Shown here one piece after another: positions 1 to 8,744 of a stretch of DNA of 64,000 nt. The stretch's first letter is position 1. Every line of letters starts with the position of its first letter. This DNA is from DASVTR01 sp036382855 (GTDB lineage: Bacteria; Acidobacteriota; Blastocatellia; Pyrinomonadales; Pyrinomonadaceae): assembly GCA_036382855.1 (NCBI GenBank), contig DASVPO010000029.1, positions 1 through 64,000 of the forward strand, given 5' to 3'. The position numbers and the translations under genes were made by a program. A model generated the notes under the pieces. That model had not been told where the DNA came from. It saw only the letters and a program-made list of their open reading frames with translations, and did no database searches.

Positions 1-630
1 GCCGGAGACTAATCTGGAGGAGAAGCCTCTGGGGTCGCGTTTAAACTCGGGCCAGGTGAGTTGAGACTGGTGTTTGACGGCTGAAAGTTCACTCATCAGG
101 CGGCGTGTGATGCCGGCATCCTCGATGATGGTTAGGTGATAACCGGGATTGGTGTAGGTCGGAATCGCCGAGACGGGCGGCGCGTCGGCCTGTAGCGTCA
201 CGTCTTCAGGTAACGTTGCTTCGTCCGCCGGAGGCGATGCGACGATGGCGGCGGCCAACTCGTTGAGCGGCGTTCCGTCAACCGGGCAGAAGCTGAACTT
301 GTCTGCGAACTCTTCATGGCAGGTCGAACACTGTTTCATAAAAACCTCCTCACGGCTTGGGACAGAATACTTTTGGACGGATTGCTGCTGCTCCTGTTGC
401 GCTCCCATCAGGCGCTTCCAGAAGGGAACGCGTTTGAACTCCCGGCGATAACTGCCAAGCAGGCGGCTATCGAGAGACGACGGCCTTTCAGGCACACTCC
501 AACGATTGAGAACTGATTTCAATTCCGGCTCGGCAGGCACGCTTTCCTCTGCCTGCTCGCGACGCTGCTCTGCGTCGCGGCTGTGCGCGGAATAGATGGA
601 AAGTGGTTGAGTGTTTTTCTTATCTTTCAT
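1..630 (-). CDS. Zinc-ribbon protein coupled to an ECF sigma factor (partial, 3' end outside window)
   Basis: The reading frame is open from an ATG at 630 to the window edge, so at least 210 residues are visible and the C-terminus is missing. The ATG lies inside the end of the sigma-factor gene (11-base overlap), so translation is probably coupled. The first ~97 residues are polar and basic without a signal peptide. A zinc-ribbon-like segment follows (CSTCHEEF...FCPVDG), a form I recall from many Acidobacteriota proteins. After it comes a Pro/Ala-rich linker. An internal in-frame ATG at 339 sits behind a perfect GAGGAGG and starts exactly at the zinc ribbon, so a shorter second product is possible. 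Position behind an ECF sigma suggests a sigma-modulating or stress-response role, but this is inference; no anti-sigma domain is recognisable. Confidence 0.7.
   Translation of the reverse strand, partial: MKDKKNTQPLSIYSAHSRDAEQRREQAEESVPAEPELKSVLNRWSVPERPSSLDSRLLGSYRREFKRVPFWKRLMGAQQEQQQSVQKYSVPSREEVFMKQCSTCHEEFADKFSFCPVDGTPLNELAAAIVASPPADEATLPEDVTLQADAPPVSAIPTYTNPGYHLTIIEDAGITRRLMSELSAVKHQSQLTWPEFKRDPRGFSSRLVSG
328..356 (-). promoter_or_regulatory. Strong internal Shine-Dalgarno and ATG inside the zinc-ribbon gene
   Basis: On the minus strand GAGGAGG is followed about five bases later by ATG at 339, in frame with the longer gene. The shorter product would begin MKQCSTCHEEF, which is how zinc-ribbon proteins of this type usually start. 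Either the upstream 97 codons are an N-terminal extension or both forms are made. Confidence 0.5.
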
Positions 631-1213
631 TGAACGCCTCTTCCACGACGACCCGTTTACTACTACTGCTGCTGTTCATATAAGGGGCAAGGACAACTTT
701 CAAACGCTGGCGTGCGCGGTGCAGCCTCGCTTTGACAGCCCCGACATCCGCGCCTACCACATCGGCTATATCGGCCAGCGGTAGCTCTTCAAATTCAAAG
801 AGAACGAGCGCTTCACGTTGGAGCGGCGGCAAACTCTCAATGGCCCTTTGCACTTCGCTCGAAAGTTCTGCGTCTAGAAGCTGACGCAGAGGCTCAGCCC
901 CTTCCGGCATCCGTAATTCATCCGTCAACTCTTCGGCCAGAACCTCTCCGCCCGTCCTGCGAAAATGCTTGAGCGAGAGGTTGCGCGTTGCCGCCAGCAA
1001 GTAAGTGCGCAGGCTGGCGCGCGTCGAGTCAAACTTAGCGGGCTGGCGGAGCAGACTCAAAAAGCAATCGTGCGTTACGTCTTCAGCTAGCCCCACTGAG
1101 CCGAGCAGGCGATAGGCAAAACGGAATACTGCGTCGCGGTGACGCTCATAGAGCAGGAGAAAAGCCGCTTCGTCGCCGCGACTTGCTCGGTTCAGCAGTC
1201 TTTCGTCTGTCAT
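620..1213 (-). CDS. ECF-type RNA polymerase sigma factor
   Basis: A 197-residue protein with the two ECF domains. Region 2 lies near residues 20-60 (FRFAYRLLGS then AEDVTHDCFLSLLR). Region 4 lies near residues 125-170, with a helix-turn-helix in LPLADIADVVGADVGAVKAR. Such sigma factors direct RNA polymerase to a small stress regulon and are usually held by an anti-sigma factor. The downstream zinc-ribbon gene overlaps it and is the natural partner candidate. The C-terminus has a poly-serine stretch (NSSSSSK) beyond region 4, which is unusual but short. The target promoter cannot be read from the sequence. Confidence 0.92.
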   Translation of the reverse strand: MTDERLLNRASRGDEAAFLLLYERHRDAVFRFAYRLLGSVGLAEDVTHDCFLSLLRQPAKFDSTRASLRTYLLAATRNLSLKHFRRTGGEVLAEELTDELRMPEGAEPLRQLLDAELSSEVQRAIESLPPLQREALVLFEFEELPLADIADVVGADVGAVKARLHRARQRLKVVLAPYMNSSSSSKRVVVEEAFNER

Positions 1214-1541
1214 GCTTTAAAAGGGCTACCTGCCGGACATCTCCGAAACCCTCTCAGGAATTCCGGCTTCCTATCTCTTTATTACCGCCGGCGCTCTGAA
1301 AGATACGCCGCACGCTCAACTTTTTTTGCGGGACTCGGTCGCTCCGTTTCAAAAGCGCCCGTCACAAAGAATGTGGCCTGACCTTTCAGATGGCGGAATA
1401 AGCTGATGCGTTTGCCGGACAAAGTAAAAAGGTAAAGGGTAAAAGGCAAAAGGGAGGCGGAAACCATCTGCTAATTAAAACCGGCGTTAGCCAGTCCACA
1501 CTTTTGCCTTTTACCTTTTTCCTTTTACCTTCCTCATTAAA
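1214..1541. other. Intergenic region without a supported gene
   Basis: This 328-base gap separates the sigma operon from the TIM44-like gene, both on the minus strand. Its right half is an A/G-rich tract that faces a T/C-rich tract as an imperfect inverted repeat (see the repeat at 1426-1531). The left part should hold the promoter of the sigma gene, but I see no convincing -35/-10 pair. Short open frames here are low-complexity and not supported. Confidence 0.6.
1426..1531. repeat. Inverted repeat of GGTAAAAGG-type purine tracts
   Basis: The left arm (1426-1452) is built from units like GGTAAAGGGTAAAAGGC. The right arm (1501-1531) is its reverse complement with one extra unit. The last 14 bases, GTAAAAGGCAAAAG, match perfectly. 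The loop is about 48 bases. A related tract occurs at 36421-36511, again just outside a minus-strand gene, so this looks like an interspersed intergenic repeat rather than a simple terminator. Confidence 0.6.
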
Positions 1542-3155
1542 TTACGCCTGATAAGATTCGTCCTGTTCGATGCGGCTGAGCACCCAGTCGAAATCGCCGC
1601 TGCTGATTTTGCCGCTGCAATAGTGGCAGATGCCAGCCATGTTGATGTTGAGCGGCGCGGCGCAGTTTGGACACTGGTCGTTCTGTTTATCAGAAGCATT
1701 GACGCCGCGACGGCGTATAAAAGTCCAGTATTCCGTAAACGAGCGCGGCGTGTTTTTGTTGCCGCTGACGACGAGGCCCGCGTCGTCAACCGTGTAATCA
1801 ATCATGCTGGCGAAGATGCGCACGGTGAAGGCATCGTAGAAAGCATCCGAGGTGAGCTTGACGGGGATAATCTGCGAGATTTTGATTTCTTCGAGCACGT
1901 TGCGCAGGCGTTGTCGCTGGTATTCGGTCATCCAGTAGAGATGCGTCTGAAAGACGTTGTCTGTCTCGAAAGGTCTGGCGCGTTCCCAGCGCATCTCCGT
2001 CCATGCGCTTTGCAGTTCCATGAAGATATAACGCATGCGTTCTTCAAGCTGCGGCCACGAAAAATTCGGATGCCGGGCCATAAACTCGCGGCGCGCTGTG
2101 TTAAAGCCAAACTGGTAACGCGTCGGCAAATCCGTGCCTTGCTCCGGCACGAAGACTGTTAGAAGCGGGCCTTGCGCAACGCGGTCGAGGACGCGCAGGT
2201 CTGTTACGAACCAATCGAAGCTGCCGGTCGCGACTATCGTGCCGCAGTAAGCGCAAGAGCCGTCGGGTTTCTTCTCAAGCCCGCCGCCGCACTTCGGACA
2301 ATGCAGCGCCGTGATTTTCTCAGGCGGGCGAGAGAGCACGTCTCTTCCGCGCGTGAACGTCCACGTCTCGCGCGTGTACCAAGTCTCTTCGCGCGGCGCG
2401 CTCTGCTCCGTGCCGCCGTAAACCTCCGTATAGTTGGCTTCAAACTCTACTTCGATGTGAATCGTCGGGCGCGAAGGGTCGCTGACGCTCTCGATGTGTG
2501 TTGCGCCGATGATGACGCCCTTAATGTCGCGCAAGCCTGATTGATTGAACGACCGCAATTTTTTAATCACGCGCGTGTCCAGGTACGAACGAAACTGTTC
2601 GAGGTCGCCGCCCGGGCGCGACTCCTGCACGCGCGCGTAGAGAGTGTAGATGAAATCGTTGAAGAGGATTTCCGAAAAATTCGGGTCATACTTCCGCAGT
2701 TCCGCCAGACGCGCTGAGACAGTCGCCCCTGTGTTCTTCGCGGGCCTATCCCAATCGAAGGTGTCTGCGTCGGCGCGTGAAGAATATTCTTGAGGCTCGC
2801 TTGCGCGCGAGCGTATGTAGAGGAAGGCGATGAGGGCGACCAGCGGAATGCTGACCACCGGGTTAGAAAAAAGAAAATAGAAGAGCGGCGCGATAAAGTC
2901 GCCGCCGCCACCACCACCACCGCCGCCCGATGAAGACGAACCGCCGCCCGAAGAGCGACTGCTGCTCGAAGAGGAAGAACGGCTGCTCGAAGAACTCCGG
3001 CTCGAAGAGCTACGACTCGAATAGCTTTGACCGCCGCCGACACGCGCCTCCGCCTCCGGGAACAAGCGCAGCCAGTCGGCAAACAACACAAGAGCGCAGA
3101 AGGCAAACGAGAGCGCCGCCGCCTGCAAGCATCTGCTCCAAAAACTTCGCTTCAT
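1542..3155 (-). CDS. TIM44-like membrane protein with two zinc ribbons
   Basis: A 537-residue protein. An N-terminal hydrophobic segment (about 8-30) is followed by a Ser/Arg-rich then poly-Gly tract (about 45-86) and a second transmembrane helix (about 90-112). Two globular repeats follow, each like the TIM44-like domain and each ending in a four-cysteine zinc ribbon: CPKCGG...CAYCG in the middle and CPNCAA...CHYCSG near the C-terminus. The family is known from bacterial membrane proteins of unclear function. Its start overlaps the TPM gene by four bases (ATGA), so the two are coupled and may act as one membrane complex. The Ser/Gly stretch is low-complexity and probably a flexible linker. 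Confidence 0.8.
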   Translation of the reverse strand: MKRSFWSRCLQAAALSFAFCALVLFADWLRLFPEAEARVGGGQSYSSRSSSSRSSSSSRSSSSSSSRSSGGGSSSSGGGGGGGGGDFIAPLFYFLFSNPVVSIPLVALIAFLYIRSRASEPQEYSSRADADTFDWDRPAKNTGATVSARLAELRKYDPNFSEILFNDFIYTLYARVQESRPGGDLEQFRSYLDTRVIKKLRSFNQSGLRDIKGVIIGATHIESVSDPSRPTIHIEVEFEANYTEVYGGTEQSAPREETWYTRETWTFTRGRDVLSRPPEKITALHCPKCGGGLEKKPDGSCAYCGTIVATGSFDWFVTDLRVLDRVAQGPLLTVFVPEQGTDLPTRYQFGFNTARREFMARHPNFSWPQLEERMRYIFMELQSAWTEMRWERARPFETDNVFQTHLYWMTEYQRQRLRNVLEEIKISQIIPVKLTSDAFYDAFTVRIFASMIDYTVDDAGLVVSGNKNTPRSFTEYWTFIRRRGVNASDKQNDQCPNCAAPLNINMAGICHYCSGKISSGDFDWVLSRIEQDESYQA

Positions 3156-3817
3156 CGCGCGGCCACCTCGCTCTGTTTCGTCTCCTTTCGCTTCTTCTGC
3201 CTGCGCTCGCCGCGCGGACGATTCGGTATCTCGTTTGGATTGTCCGCCGACGCTGGCAGGTAGCGGCCGAGCAAGTCGCCCAACCTATTAATCTCAATGA
3301 TGAGTGCGCTCGCGGGAGCACTCTTCATCCACACCTGTTGTATGCCTTCGACAAACGCGTTCCATTCCGTCAGCGGAAAGCTCGTTCTCACGCCGCTGTC
3401 TGCCAGCACTTCGACGCGGCGTTCCAGAGCGGAAAGGTAAATCAGCACGCCCGTGTGTGCGCGTGTGCGTGCGACGCCTTCTGTAAAAAAAGCGTCGCGC
3501 GCGGCCGCTTGTACCTGTCGTTTGCGGCGTCGGTTGCTCGTCAGCCAGCGGCGCAGCGGCGTCACCAGAAAAAGAAGTGCGGGGACGAGAAAGAAAGGGA
3601 TAATCTCCAGCGGAATCGTGTAAGGCTCAATCTCCCAAGAGCTGAAGAGAATGAAAATCAGCACGAGCCACGCGACACCCGCGCTAAACAGGTAAGCGAC
3701 ATCGCGATAGCTTCCCGAAAATGGTCTGATCACGACGACGAGTTCGGCCGTCGTCTTCTCTTCCGCCTGCTCGACGGCGCGCGTAATCAAATCGTAGTCA
3801 GCATCCGTGAATCTCAT
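3152..3817 (-). CDS. TPM domain membrane protein
   Basis: A 221-residue protein. The N-terminus (ITRAVEQAEEKTTAELVVVI) is the start of a TPM-type domain, interrupted by two transmembrane segments (about residues 42-63 and 70-88). The domain resumes around 108-190 with the typical GVLIYLSALERRVEVLAD core. The C-terminus is a Lys/Arg-rich tail. TPM proteins are often found with LemA or with Ser/Gly-rich membrane partners; here the partner is the TIM44-like gene, whose ATG overlaps this stop codon. No LemA gene is adjacent. The function is unknown beyond membrane association. Confidence 0.8.
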   Translation of the reverse strand: MRFTDADYDLITRAVEQAEEKTTAELVVVIRPFSGSYRDVAYLFSAGVAWLVLIFILFSSWEIEPYTIPLEIIPFFLVPALLFLVTPLRRWLTSNRRRKRQVQAAARDAFFTEGVARTRAHTGVLIYLSALERRVEVLADSGVRTSFPLTEWNAFVEGIQQVWMKSAPASALIIEINRLGDLLGRYLPASADNPNEIPNRPRGERRQKKRKETKQSEVAAR

Positions 3818-3960
3818 AAATTCAGCTTAACCAAACAGAGCATCGCATGATTTAATGAGCGCCGCAAGAGCTTCTTTGACGACACGACGCATGGATTGCT
3901 TCATGTAGAAAAGGATGAACGCGTGTGCTCTGAAATTTCATAGCGAAAGGAAGATTGCCG

Positions 3961-5229
3961 GTGAGCGTTAAGACATCTCCCACCTCAAAACAGAAGGACG
4001 TGGCAACCGATGAGCTCGTTGTCACGGAGACGACCTGCTGCATCGTCGGCGGCGGGCCGGGCGGCGCGGTGCTGGCGCTGCTCTTAGCGCGGCAGGGAAT
4101 CTCCGTCATGCTCCTCGAAGCGCACGACGATTTCGACCGCGATTTTCGCGGCGACACGATTCATCCTTCCGTTCTGGAAATCATGGACTCACTCGGCCTC
4201 GCAGACCGCTTGCTCACCTTGCGCCACACAAAAATCCACCAGTTCGGCTTCAACACGAAGGACGGCCCGATCACAATCGGTGACTTCCGCCGCCTCAAGA
4301 CGCGTTATCCATTTATTATGATGGTTCCGCAGTCAGACTTTCTGGAATTCATCACGGAAGAGGCGAAGCGCTACGAAAATTTTCAACTGCTGATGGGCGC
4401 GAGCGCGCAGGAGTTGATTATTGAAGACGACGTGGTGCGCGGCCTGCGCTATCGCAGCGACGACGGCCAGCATGAAGTGCGCGCAACGTTGACGGTTGGA
4501 GCAGACGGGCGCTCGTCGCGCGTGCAGCGTCTGGCAGGGTTGGAAGCGGTCAAGACTGCGCCGCCGATGGACATCATCTGGTTCCGACTTCCGCGCGAAC
4601 CCTCCGACCCCGAAGGCGCTTTCGGGCGCGTCGGCACGGGCCACATCCTCGTTCGCCTGGACCGTCTGGATGAATGGCAGATTGGCTATGTGATTCCGAA
4701 AGGCGGCTGGCAGCGCGTACGCGAGGCGGGGCTTGAGGCGTTGCGCGAGGCCGTGGCCGGAGTGTTGCCGGAGTTTCCAGAACGCGTCGAGCATTTGCAG
4801 GACTGGGATCAGGTCGCTGTGCTGTCGGTCGAATCCTCCCGCTGCCCGCGCTGGTATCGCCCCGGCCTGCTCTTGATTGGCGACGCGGCACACGTCATGT
4901 CGCCCGTCGGCGGCGTCGGTATTAACTACGCTATTCAGGACGCCGTTGCCGCGGCCAACGTGCTCTCGCGCCCGCTCAAGTCAGGACAACTGGAAACGAG
5001 CCATCTTGCCAGAGTACAGAAGGAGCGGGAATGGCCGACGAAGTTTATTCAAAGCGTGCAGGCCACCATTCAACGGCGCATCATCGCTGACGCGCTCGAT
5101 ACCAGCAAGCCTTTCAAGTTTCCGCTGCTGCTGCGCCTCATACTCCTTATTCCAATCCTGCGCAATCTCCCCGCGCGCATCGTCGCCTACGGCATACGGC
5201 CCACGCGGATTGACGAAACGATAAAATAG
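3961..5229 (+). CDS. FAD-dependent monooxygenase (PHBH/UbiH-type)
   Basis: A 422-residue flavoprotein. The N-terminal Rossmann motif is GGGPGGAVLALLLARQG and ends in LLE, typical for the FAD adenosine site. The second FAD motif, LLIGDAAHVMSPVGGVGIN, is near residue 308. Between them is the aromatic-hydroxylase type substrate domain. The C-terminus is hydrophobic (LLLRLILLIPILRNLPARI) and may touch the membrane. I chose GTG at 3961 because AGGAAG lies seven bases upstream; an upstream TTG at 3955 would leave too little spacing. The substrate is unknown, perhaps a quinone, polyketide or aromatic compound. It is monocistronic. Confidence 0.85.
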   Translation: MSVKTSPTSKQKDVATDELVVTETTCCIVGGGPGGAVLALLLARQGISVMLLEAHDDFDRDFRGDTIHPSVLEIMDSLGLADRLLTLRHTKIHQFGFNTKDGPITIGDFRRLKTRYPFIMMVPQSDFLEFITEEAKRYENFQLLMGASAQELIIEDDVVRGLRYRSDDGQHEVRATLTVGADGRSSRVQRLAGLEAVKTAPPMDIIWFRLPREPSDPEGAFGRVGTGHILVRLDRLDEWQIGYVIPKGGWQRVREAGLEALREAVAGVLPEFPERVEHLQDWDQVAVLSVESSRCPRWYRPGLLLIGDAAHVMSPVGGVGINYAIQDAVAAANVLSRPLKSGQLETSHLARVQKEREWPTKFIQSVQATIQRRIIADALDTSKPFKFPLLLRLILLIPILRNLPARIVAYGIRPTRIDETIK

Positions 5230-5314
5230 AAACGATGAACGCGGAAGCGTGAAGGATGAACTGTTAAGAGCTTGCTTTTCATTCATCGTTGCTGCGTCCC
5301 GCGTTCATCGTTTC
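5229..5314. repeat. Perfect 16-bp inverted repeat between genes
   Basis: GAAACGATGAACGCGG at 5229-5244 is perfectly reverse-complemented at 5299-5314. The 54-base spacer contains further GATGAA-like units. It begins inside the stop codon of the monooxygenase and ends just before the small DUF5522 gene. A similar AACGATGAAGGATGAAGG string is at about 60024. It may end transcription or be a small interspersed repeat. Confidence 0.6.
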
Positions 5315-5339
5315 CGCCAAGTTTGTTAGACTACGCGTT

Positions 5340-5540
5340 GTGAAAAGAGAGAATCAGGGCAGGCCCGAGCAGGCTGGTAGTTCATCATCCACCCAGACAG
5401 AGCGCGCACTCATCGAAGGCCGCGACTACTATCTTGAGCACGGCCTGATGGTCTTCACCGCTGAATTCCTGCGCCGACGCGGCTACTGCTGCGAGAGCGG
5501 TTGCAGGCATTGTCCATATTCCACAGAGGAGAACAAATGA
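5340..5540 (+). CDS. DUF5522 small cysteine-rich protein
   Basis: A 66-residue protein matching the DUF5522 pattern: YYLEHGLMVFTAEFLRRRG followed by the cysteine cluster YCCESGCRHCPY. The four cysteines and histidine suggest metal binding. A GTG at 5340 is chosen, because an upstream TTG would place the start inside the inverted repeat. Its stop overlaps the start of the S9 peptidase gene by ATGA, so both are made from one message. The function of the family is not known. Confidence 0.75.
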   Translation: MKRENQGRPEQAGSSSSTQTERALIEGRDYYLEHGLMVFTAEFLRRRGYCCESGCRHCPYSTEENK

Positions 5541-7747
5541 CACGTCGCGTTTTCTTGCTTCTATCACTATTGCTGTTTCTTGCGCCCCAGCTTCTCGCGC
5601 AGAAGCGTGCCTTCACGATTGAAGATTTGTATCGCATCAAGTCTATCTCGGACATACACGTTTCGCCCGACGGCAAGTCCGTCATCTACGTGGTCGGCAC
5701 ACCCGACCTCGCGCGCGCACGCCGGACGAGCCAAATCTGGATGATGAACGTTGACGGCACAAACGCGCGTCCCATTCTTCAGAATGAGAAGGGGGCGAAC
5801 ACTCCGCAGTTTTCGCCCGACGGCAAGTGGATTTCCTTCATCAACAATTCGAATCTCTACGTCGTCGCCGCAAACGGCGGCGCAGCGCGAAAGCTGACGG
5901 ATATTTCGACGGGAGTTTCCGACGCCCTCTGGTCGCCCGACAGCCAGATGATTGCCTTCTCCACGGACGTTTATCCTGAATGCAACGCTGACGATGCCTG
6001 CAACAAGCGTATCAGCGAGCGCTGGGAAAAGGGTTCGCTCAAGGGACACATGGCCGACGACCTTCTCTATCGCCACTGGACCGCATGGAAAGACGGCACG
6101 CGCACGCACACCTTCATCGTCAACGTCGCAGGCGGCGAACTACGCGACATTACGCCGGGAGAGCGCGACGCGCCAAACTTCCAACTCGGCGGCCCGCTGC
6201 AATACGACTTTTCGCCCGACAGCCGCGAGCTTGTTTATGTCTCCAACCCTGACCGCGTGCTCGCAGCCTCGACCAACAACGACCTCTGGATTATCTCTTT
6301 GACTGATAGAGATGCACGACCGCGCAACATCACCGCTGCGAATCTGGCCTACGACGGCAGCCCTAAGTATTCGCCCGACGGCAAGTACATAGCCTATCGA
6401 ATGCAGAAGCAGCCGGGCTACGAGTCGGACCTTTTTCGCCTCGCGCTCTACGAACGCTCGACAGGCAAGACGACCGTCCTCACAGAATCTTTCCGCAACT
6501 GGGTGGACGAGTTTCACTGGTCCAACGACTCGAAGACGCTCTACTTCTCAGGCCCCGTCGAAGGACAAAATCCAATCTACCGGCTCGACATCGCCACCGG
6601 CAAAATCAGCCAACTCCTCGTCGCACAAACCATCAACGCTTTCGAGTTTACGCCCGACGAAAGACAGCTCATCTACATCAGGCACAGCGTCGGCGAGCCT
6701 GTCGAGATTTACAGCACGAGCTTAATCGGAGGTCAATCGCGCGATGTCCGGCGGCTGACGAAAATCAATGAAGCCGTTGCTAATGAAGTTGATATTCGTC
6801 CGGCCGAAACGATGTGGGTGCAGGGCTCCGGCGGCGCGAGAATCCACGTCTTCGTCGTTAAGCCGCACGACTTCGATCCGTCGCGCAAGTATCCTCTGAT
6901 TCTCAACGTGCATGGCGGGCCGCAGTCGCAGTGGTCGGATGCTTTTCGCGGCGACTGGCAGGTTTATCCGGGCGCGGGCTACGTCGTCGCCTTCGCCAAT
7001 CCGCACGGCTCGACAGGCTACGGGCAGGATTTCACAGCACAGATTTCCGGCGACTTCGGCGGTCGCGTCTATGAAGACCTGATGAAGGTGACGGATGCGC
7101 TCGAAAAGCTGTCTTACGTTGACAATAAGCGCATGGGTGCGATGGGTTGGTCCTACGGCGGCTACATGATGATGTGGATGCAGGGCCACACAGACCGCTT
7201 CAAGGCCATCGCCGCGATGATGGGCATCTATGACCTGCGCTCGTTTCACGGCGCGACCGAAGAACTCTGGTATCCCGAATGGGATTTGAAGGGCGTGCCG
7301 TGGGAAAACAAGGACTACGAAAAATGGTCGCCCTCCGCCTACGTCAAAAATTTCAAGACGCCGACGCTCGTCATCTCAGGCGAGCGCGATTATCGCGTGC
7401 CCTACACACAGTCTCTACATTTCTACACGGACCTTCAAAAGATGAACGTGCCCTCGCGTCTCATCATCTACTCCAACGCAGGACATTGGCCCAGCTGGTA
7501 TGAGATGGCGCTCTACTACACGGCTCACCTTGAATGGTTCGGCAAGTACTTAGGCGGCGGCGCACCACCCTGGACGACCGAACAATTCCTGCGCAACAAC
7601 GTCTTCGACCGCGAAAGCGGCCAGCGTTACGCGGACTCAAACTCTAACTCTACGACCCGTCCCGCAGAGCAGGAGAAGAAACCCGGACAAGCTAATCCGC
7701 CAAAGACGCGTCAGGGCAAGCCGGACACTAAACCGAGCACGCCATAG
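5537..7747 (+). CDS. Secreted S9 prolyl oligopeptidase family peptidase
   Basis: A 736-residue exported protease. A signal peptide covers residues 1-21 (RRVFLLLSLLLFLAPQLLAQ). The middle is a beta-propeller with several repeated SPDGK units (residues about 40-420). The C-terminal alpha/beta hydrolase has the nucleophile motif GWSYGGY near Ser539, the Asp in GERDYRVPY near 617 and the His in AGHWPSW near 650. This is the DPP-IV/acylaminoacyl-peptidase branch, cutting short peptides, probably in the periplasm. The ATG at 5537 overlaps the DUF5522 stop and has AGAGGAG upstream. The last ~40 residues are a Pro/Lys-rich tail. Confidence 0.92.
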   Translation: MTRRVFLLLSLLLFLAPQLLAQKRAFTIEDLYRIKSISDIHVSPDGKSVIYVVGTPDLARARRTSQIWMMNVDGTNARPILQNEKGANTPQFSPDGKWISFINNSNLYVVAANGGAARKLTDISTGVSDALWSPDSQMIAFSTDVYPECNADDACNKRISERWEKGSLKGHMADDLLYRHWTAWKDGTRTHTFIVNVAGGELRDITPGERDAPNFQLGGPLQYDFSPDSRELVYVSNPDRVLAASTNNDLWIISLTDRDARPRNITAANLAYDGSPKYSPDGKYIAYRMQKQPGYESDLFRLALYERSTGKTTVLTESFRNWVDEFHWSNDSKTLYFSGPVEGQNPIYRLDIATGKISQLLVAQTINAFEFTPDERQLIYIRHSVGEPVEIYSTSLIGGQSRDVRRLTKINEAVANEVDIRPAETMWVQGSGGARIHVFVVKPHDFDPSRKYPLILNVHGGPQSQWSDAFRGDWQVYPGAGYVVAFANPHGSTGYGQDFTAQISGDFGGRVYEDLMKVTDALEKLSYVDNKRMGAMGWSYGGYMMMWMQGHTDRFKAIAAMMGIYDLRSFHGATEELWYPEWDLKGVPWENKDYEKWSPSAYVKNFKTPTLVISGERDYRVPYTQSLHFYTDLQKMNVPSRLIIYSNAGHWPSWYEMALYYTAHLEWFGKYLGGGAPPWTTEQFLRNNVFDRESGQRYADSNSNSTTRPAEQEKKPGQANPPKTRQGKPDTKPSTP

Positions 7748-7805
7748 AAACTACCGCGCGTGCGAAGCGAAAGAAACGCAATAGCTTCGGTCTGAAAAGC
7801 ACACA

Positions 7806-7843
7806 TTAGCCGGGAGCACATCATTGGTTGTGCTCCCGGCTAA
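7806..7843. terminator. Bidirectional intrinsic terminator-like hairpin
   Basis: A perfect 15-bp stem (TTAGCCGGGAGCACA and its complement) closes an eight-base loop between convergent genes, the S9 peptidase and the DUF4186 gene. The flanking A/T bases give short U tracts in both directions. Confidence 0.85.
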
Positions 7844-7858
7844 TTTCCTATAACGCTT

Positions 7859-8215
7859 TCATCCTTCCTGCTCCACCAGCCACCTTTTGATGACTTCCAG
7901 CACATACTGCTTCTCCGCCGTTTCAAGCTGACGGCCCTTCGGAATCCTGTGCCACTTCTGAAGACAACCGCGACAGCAGGTCGCGGTCGCATGTTGAGCG
8001 ATGAAGACAGGATGCTGGCGCATCGGCGTCTGCTTTCCATCGTTGGCCGGGAAAGCCGGAGCTAGTCGTTTCTCTATGAAATCCGCCGCGTGTTCGAGCA
8101 CGACCGCCAGCCCTTTGCGTTGCAGGTAATCAAGCTCCTTGCCGCGCAAGCTGAAGCGACTGCGGAACTCCGACTTCGCCAACCCTGCAAAGATTTCATC
8201 CAGATTGCTGTTCAT
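7859..8215 (-). CDS. DUF4186 family protein
   Basis: A 118-residue protein with the family signature: FRSRFSLRGKE, HAADFI, RLAPAFPANDGKQTPMRQHP and the cysteine motif ATCCRGCLQKWH. Histidines and cysteines suggest metal binding. The function is unknown. The ATG at 8215 gives a family-like start (MNSNLDEIF). A TTG at 8230 with AAGAAGAG upstream is an alternative that adds five residues. It lies 31 bases behind dut on the same strand and is probably co-transcribed with it. Confidence 0.8.
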   Translation of the reverse strand: MNSNLDEIFAGLAKSEFRSRFSLRGKELDYLQRKGLAVVLEHAADFIEKRLAPAFPANDGKQTPMRQHPVFIAQHATATCCRGCLQKWHRIPKGRQLETAEKQYVLEVIKRWLVEQEG

Positions 8216-8246
8216 TAAAAGTTGGCCCAACCTGTTCTCTTCTTCA

Positions 8247-8681
8247 TTAAGTTTGTCCTGTGCTTCCGAAGCCGCTGCCGCCGCGCTCGGTTCCGTTTAA
8301 GTCTTCGCTCCACACGGGCACAGGCATCGCTATCGCTTCAATCACCAACTGCGCGACGCGCATCCCTGCCTCCAACACAAAAGCTTCCTCTCCATGATTG
8401 ATGAGAGCGCAGATGATTTCGCCGCGATAATCCGAGTCAATCACTCCGGCCAGAACATCCAGACCGTGCTTGACGGCCAGGCCCGAACGCGGAGCGACGC
8501 GCCCGTAGAAGCCTTGCGGGATAGCGACGGACAAGCCTGTCCTGATGGCAGCTCGACCGCCGCGCGCTGTAAGCGTAATGTTCTCGATTGCGTAAAGGTC
8601 AAGCCCTGCGGCGAGCGGGCTGCCTCTCGTCGGTAGTTTCGCAGCCGCGTGTAACCTCATAAACTCCAGCCGCTCAAACAT
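8247..8681 (-). CDS. dut: dUTP diphosphatase
   Basis: A 144-residue trimeric-type dUTPase that hydrolyses dUTP to dUMP and keeps uracil out of DNA. The conserved motifs are present in order: AAGLDLYA (motif 1), APRSGLA (motif 2), GVIDSDYRGEI (motif 3, with the catalytic Asp), RVAQLVIE (motif 4) and the C-terminal glycine arm RGGSGFGSTG (motif 5). The length is normal. It precedes the DUF4186 gene on the same strand. Confidence 0.95.
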   Translation of the reverse strand: MFERLEFMRLHAAAKLPTRGSPLAAGLDLYAIENITLTARGGRAAIRTGLSVAIPQGFYGRVAPRSGLAVKHGLDVLAGVIDSDYRGEIICALINHGEEAFVLEAGMRVAQLVIEAIAMPVPVWSEDLNGTERGGSGFGSTGQT

Positions 8682-8744
8682 CGTCTGGCCTCTCCGTTTC
8701 TCTTAAATCTCAGGCAGCGTCTATACTCTCCAACATAGCTCAAC

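Noticed and set aside
661..680. TACTACTACTGC string resembling a BlaI half-site
   Set aside because: It lies inside the sigma-factor coding region as poly-serine codons and has no facing half-site.
1282..1467. Small minus-strand ORF in the sigma intergenic gap
   Set aside because: It translates part of an A/G-rich repeat and has no family resemblance or ribosome site.
2880..3010. Possible CRISPR or tandem repeat in the Ser/Gly-rich part of the TIM44-like gene
   Set aside because: The repeats are codon-level low complexity of a linker and have no constant unit or spacers.
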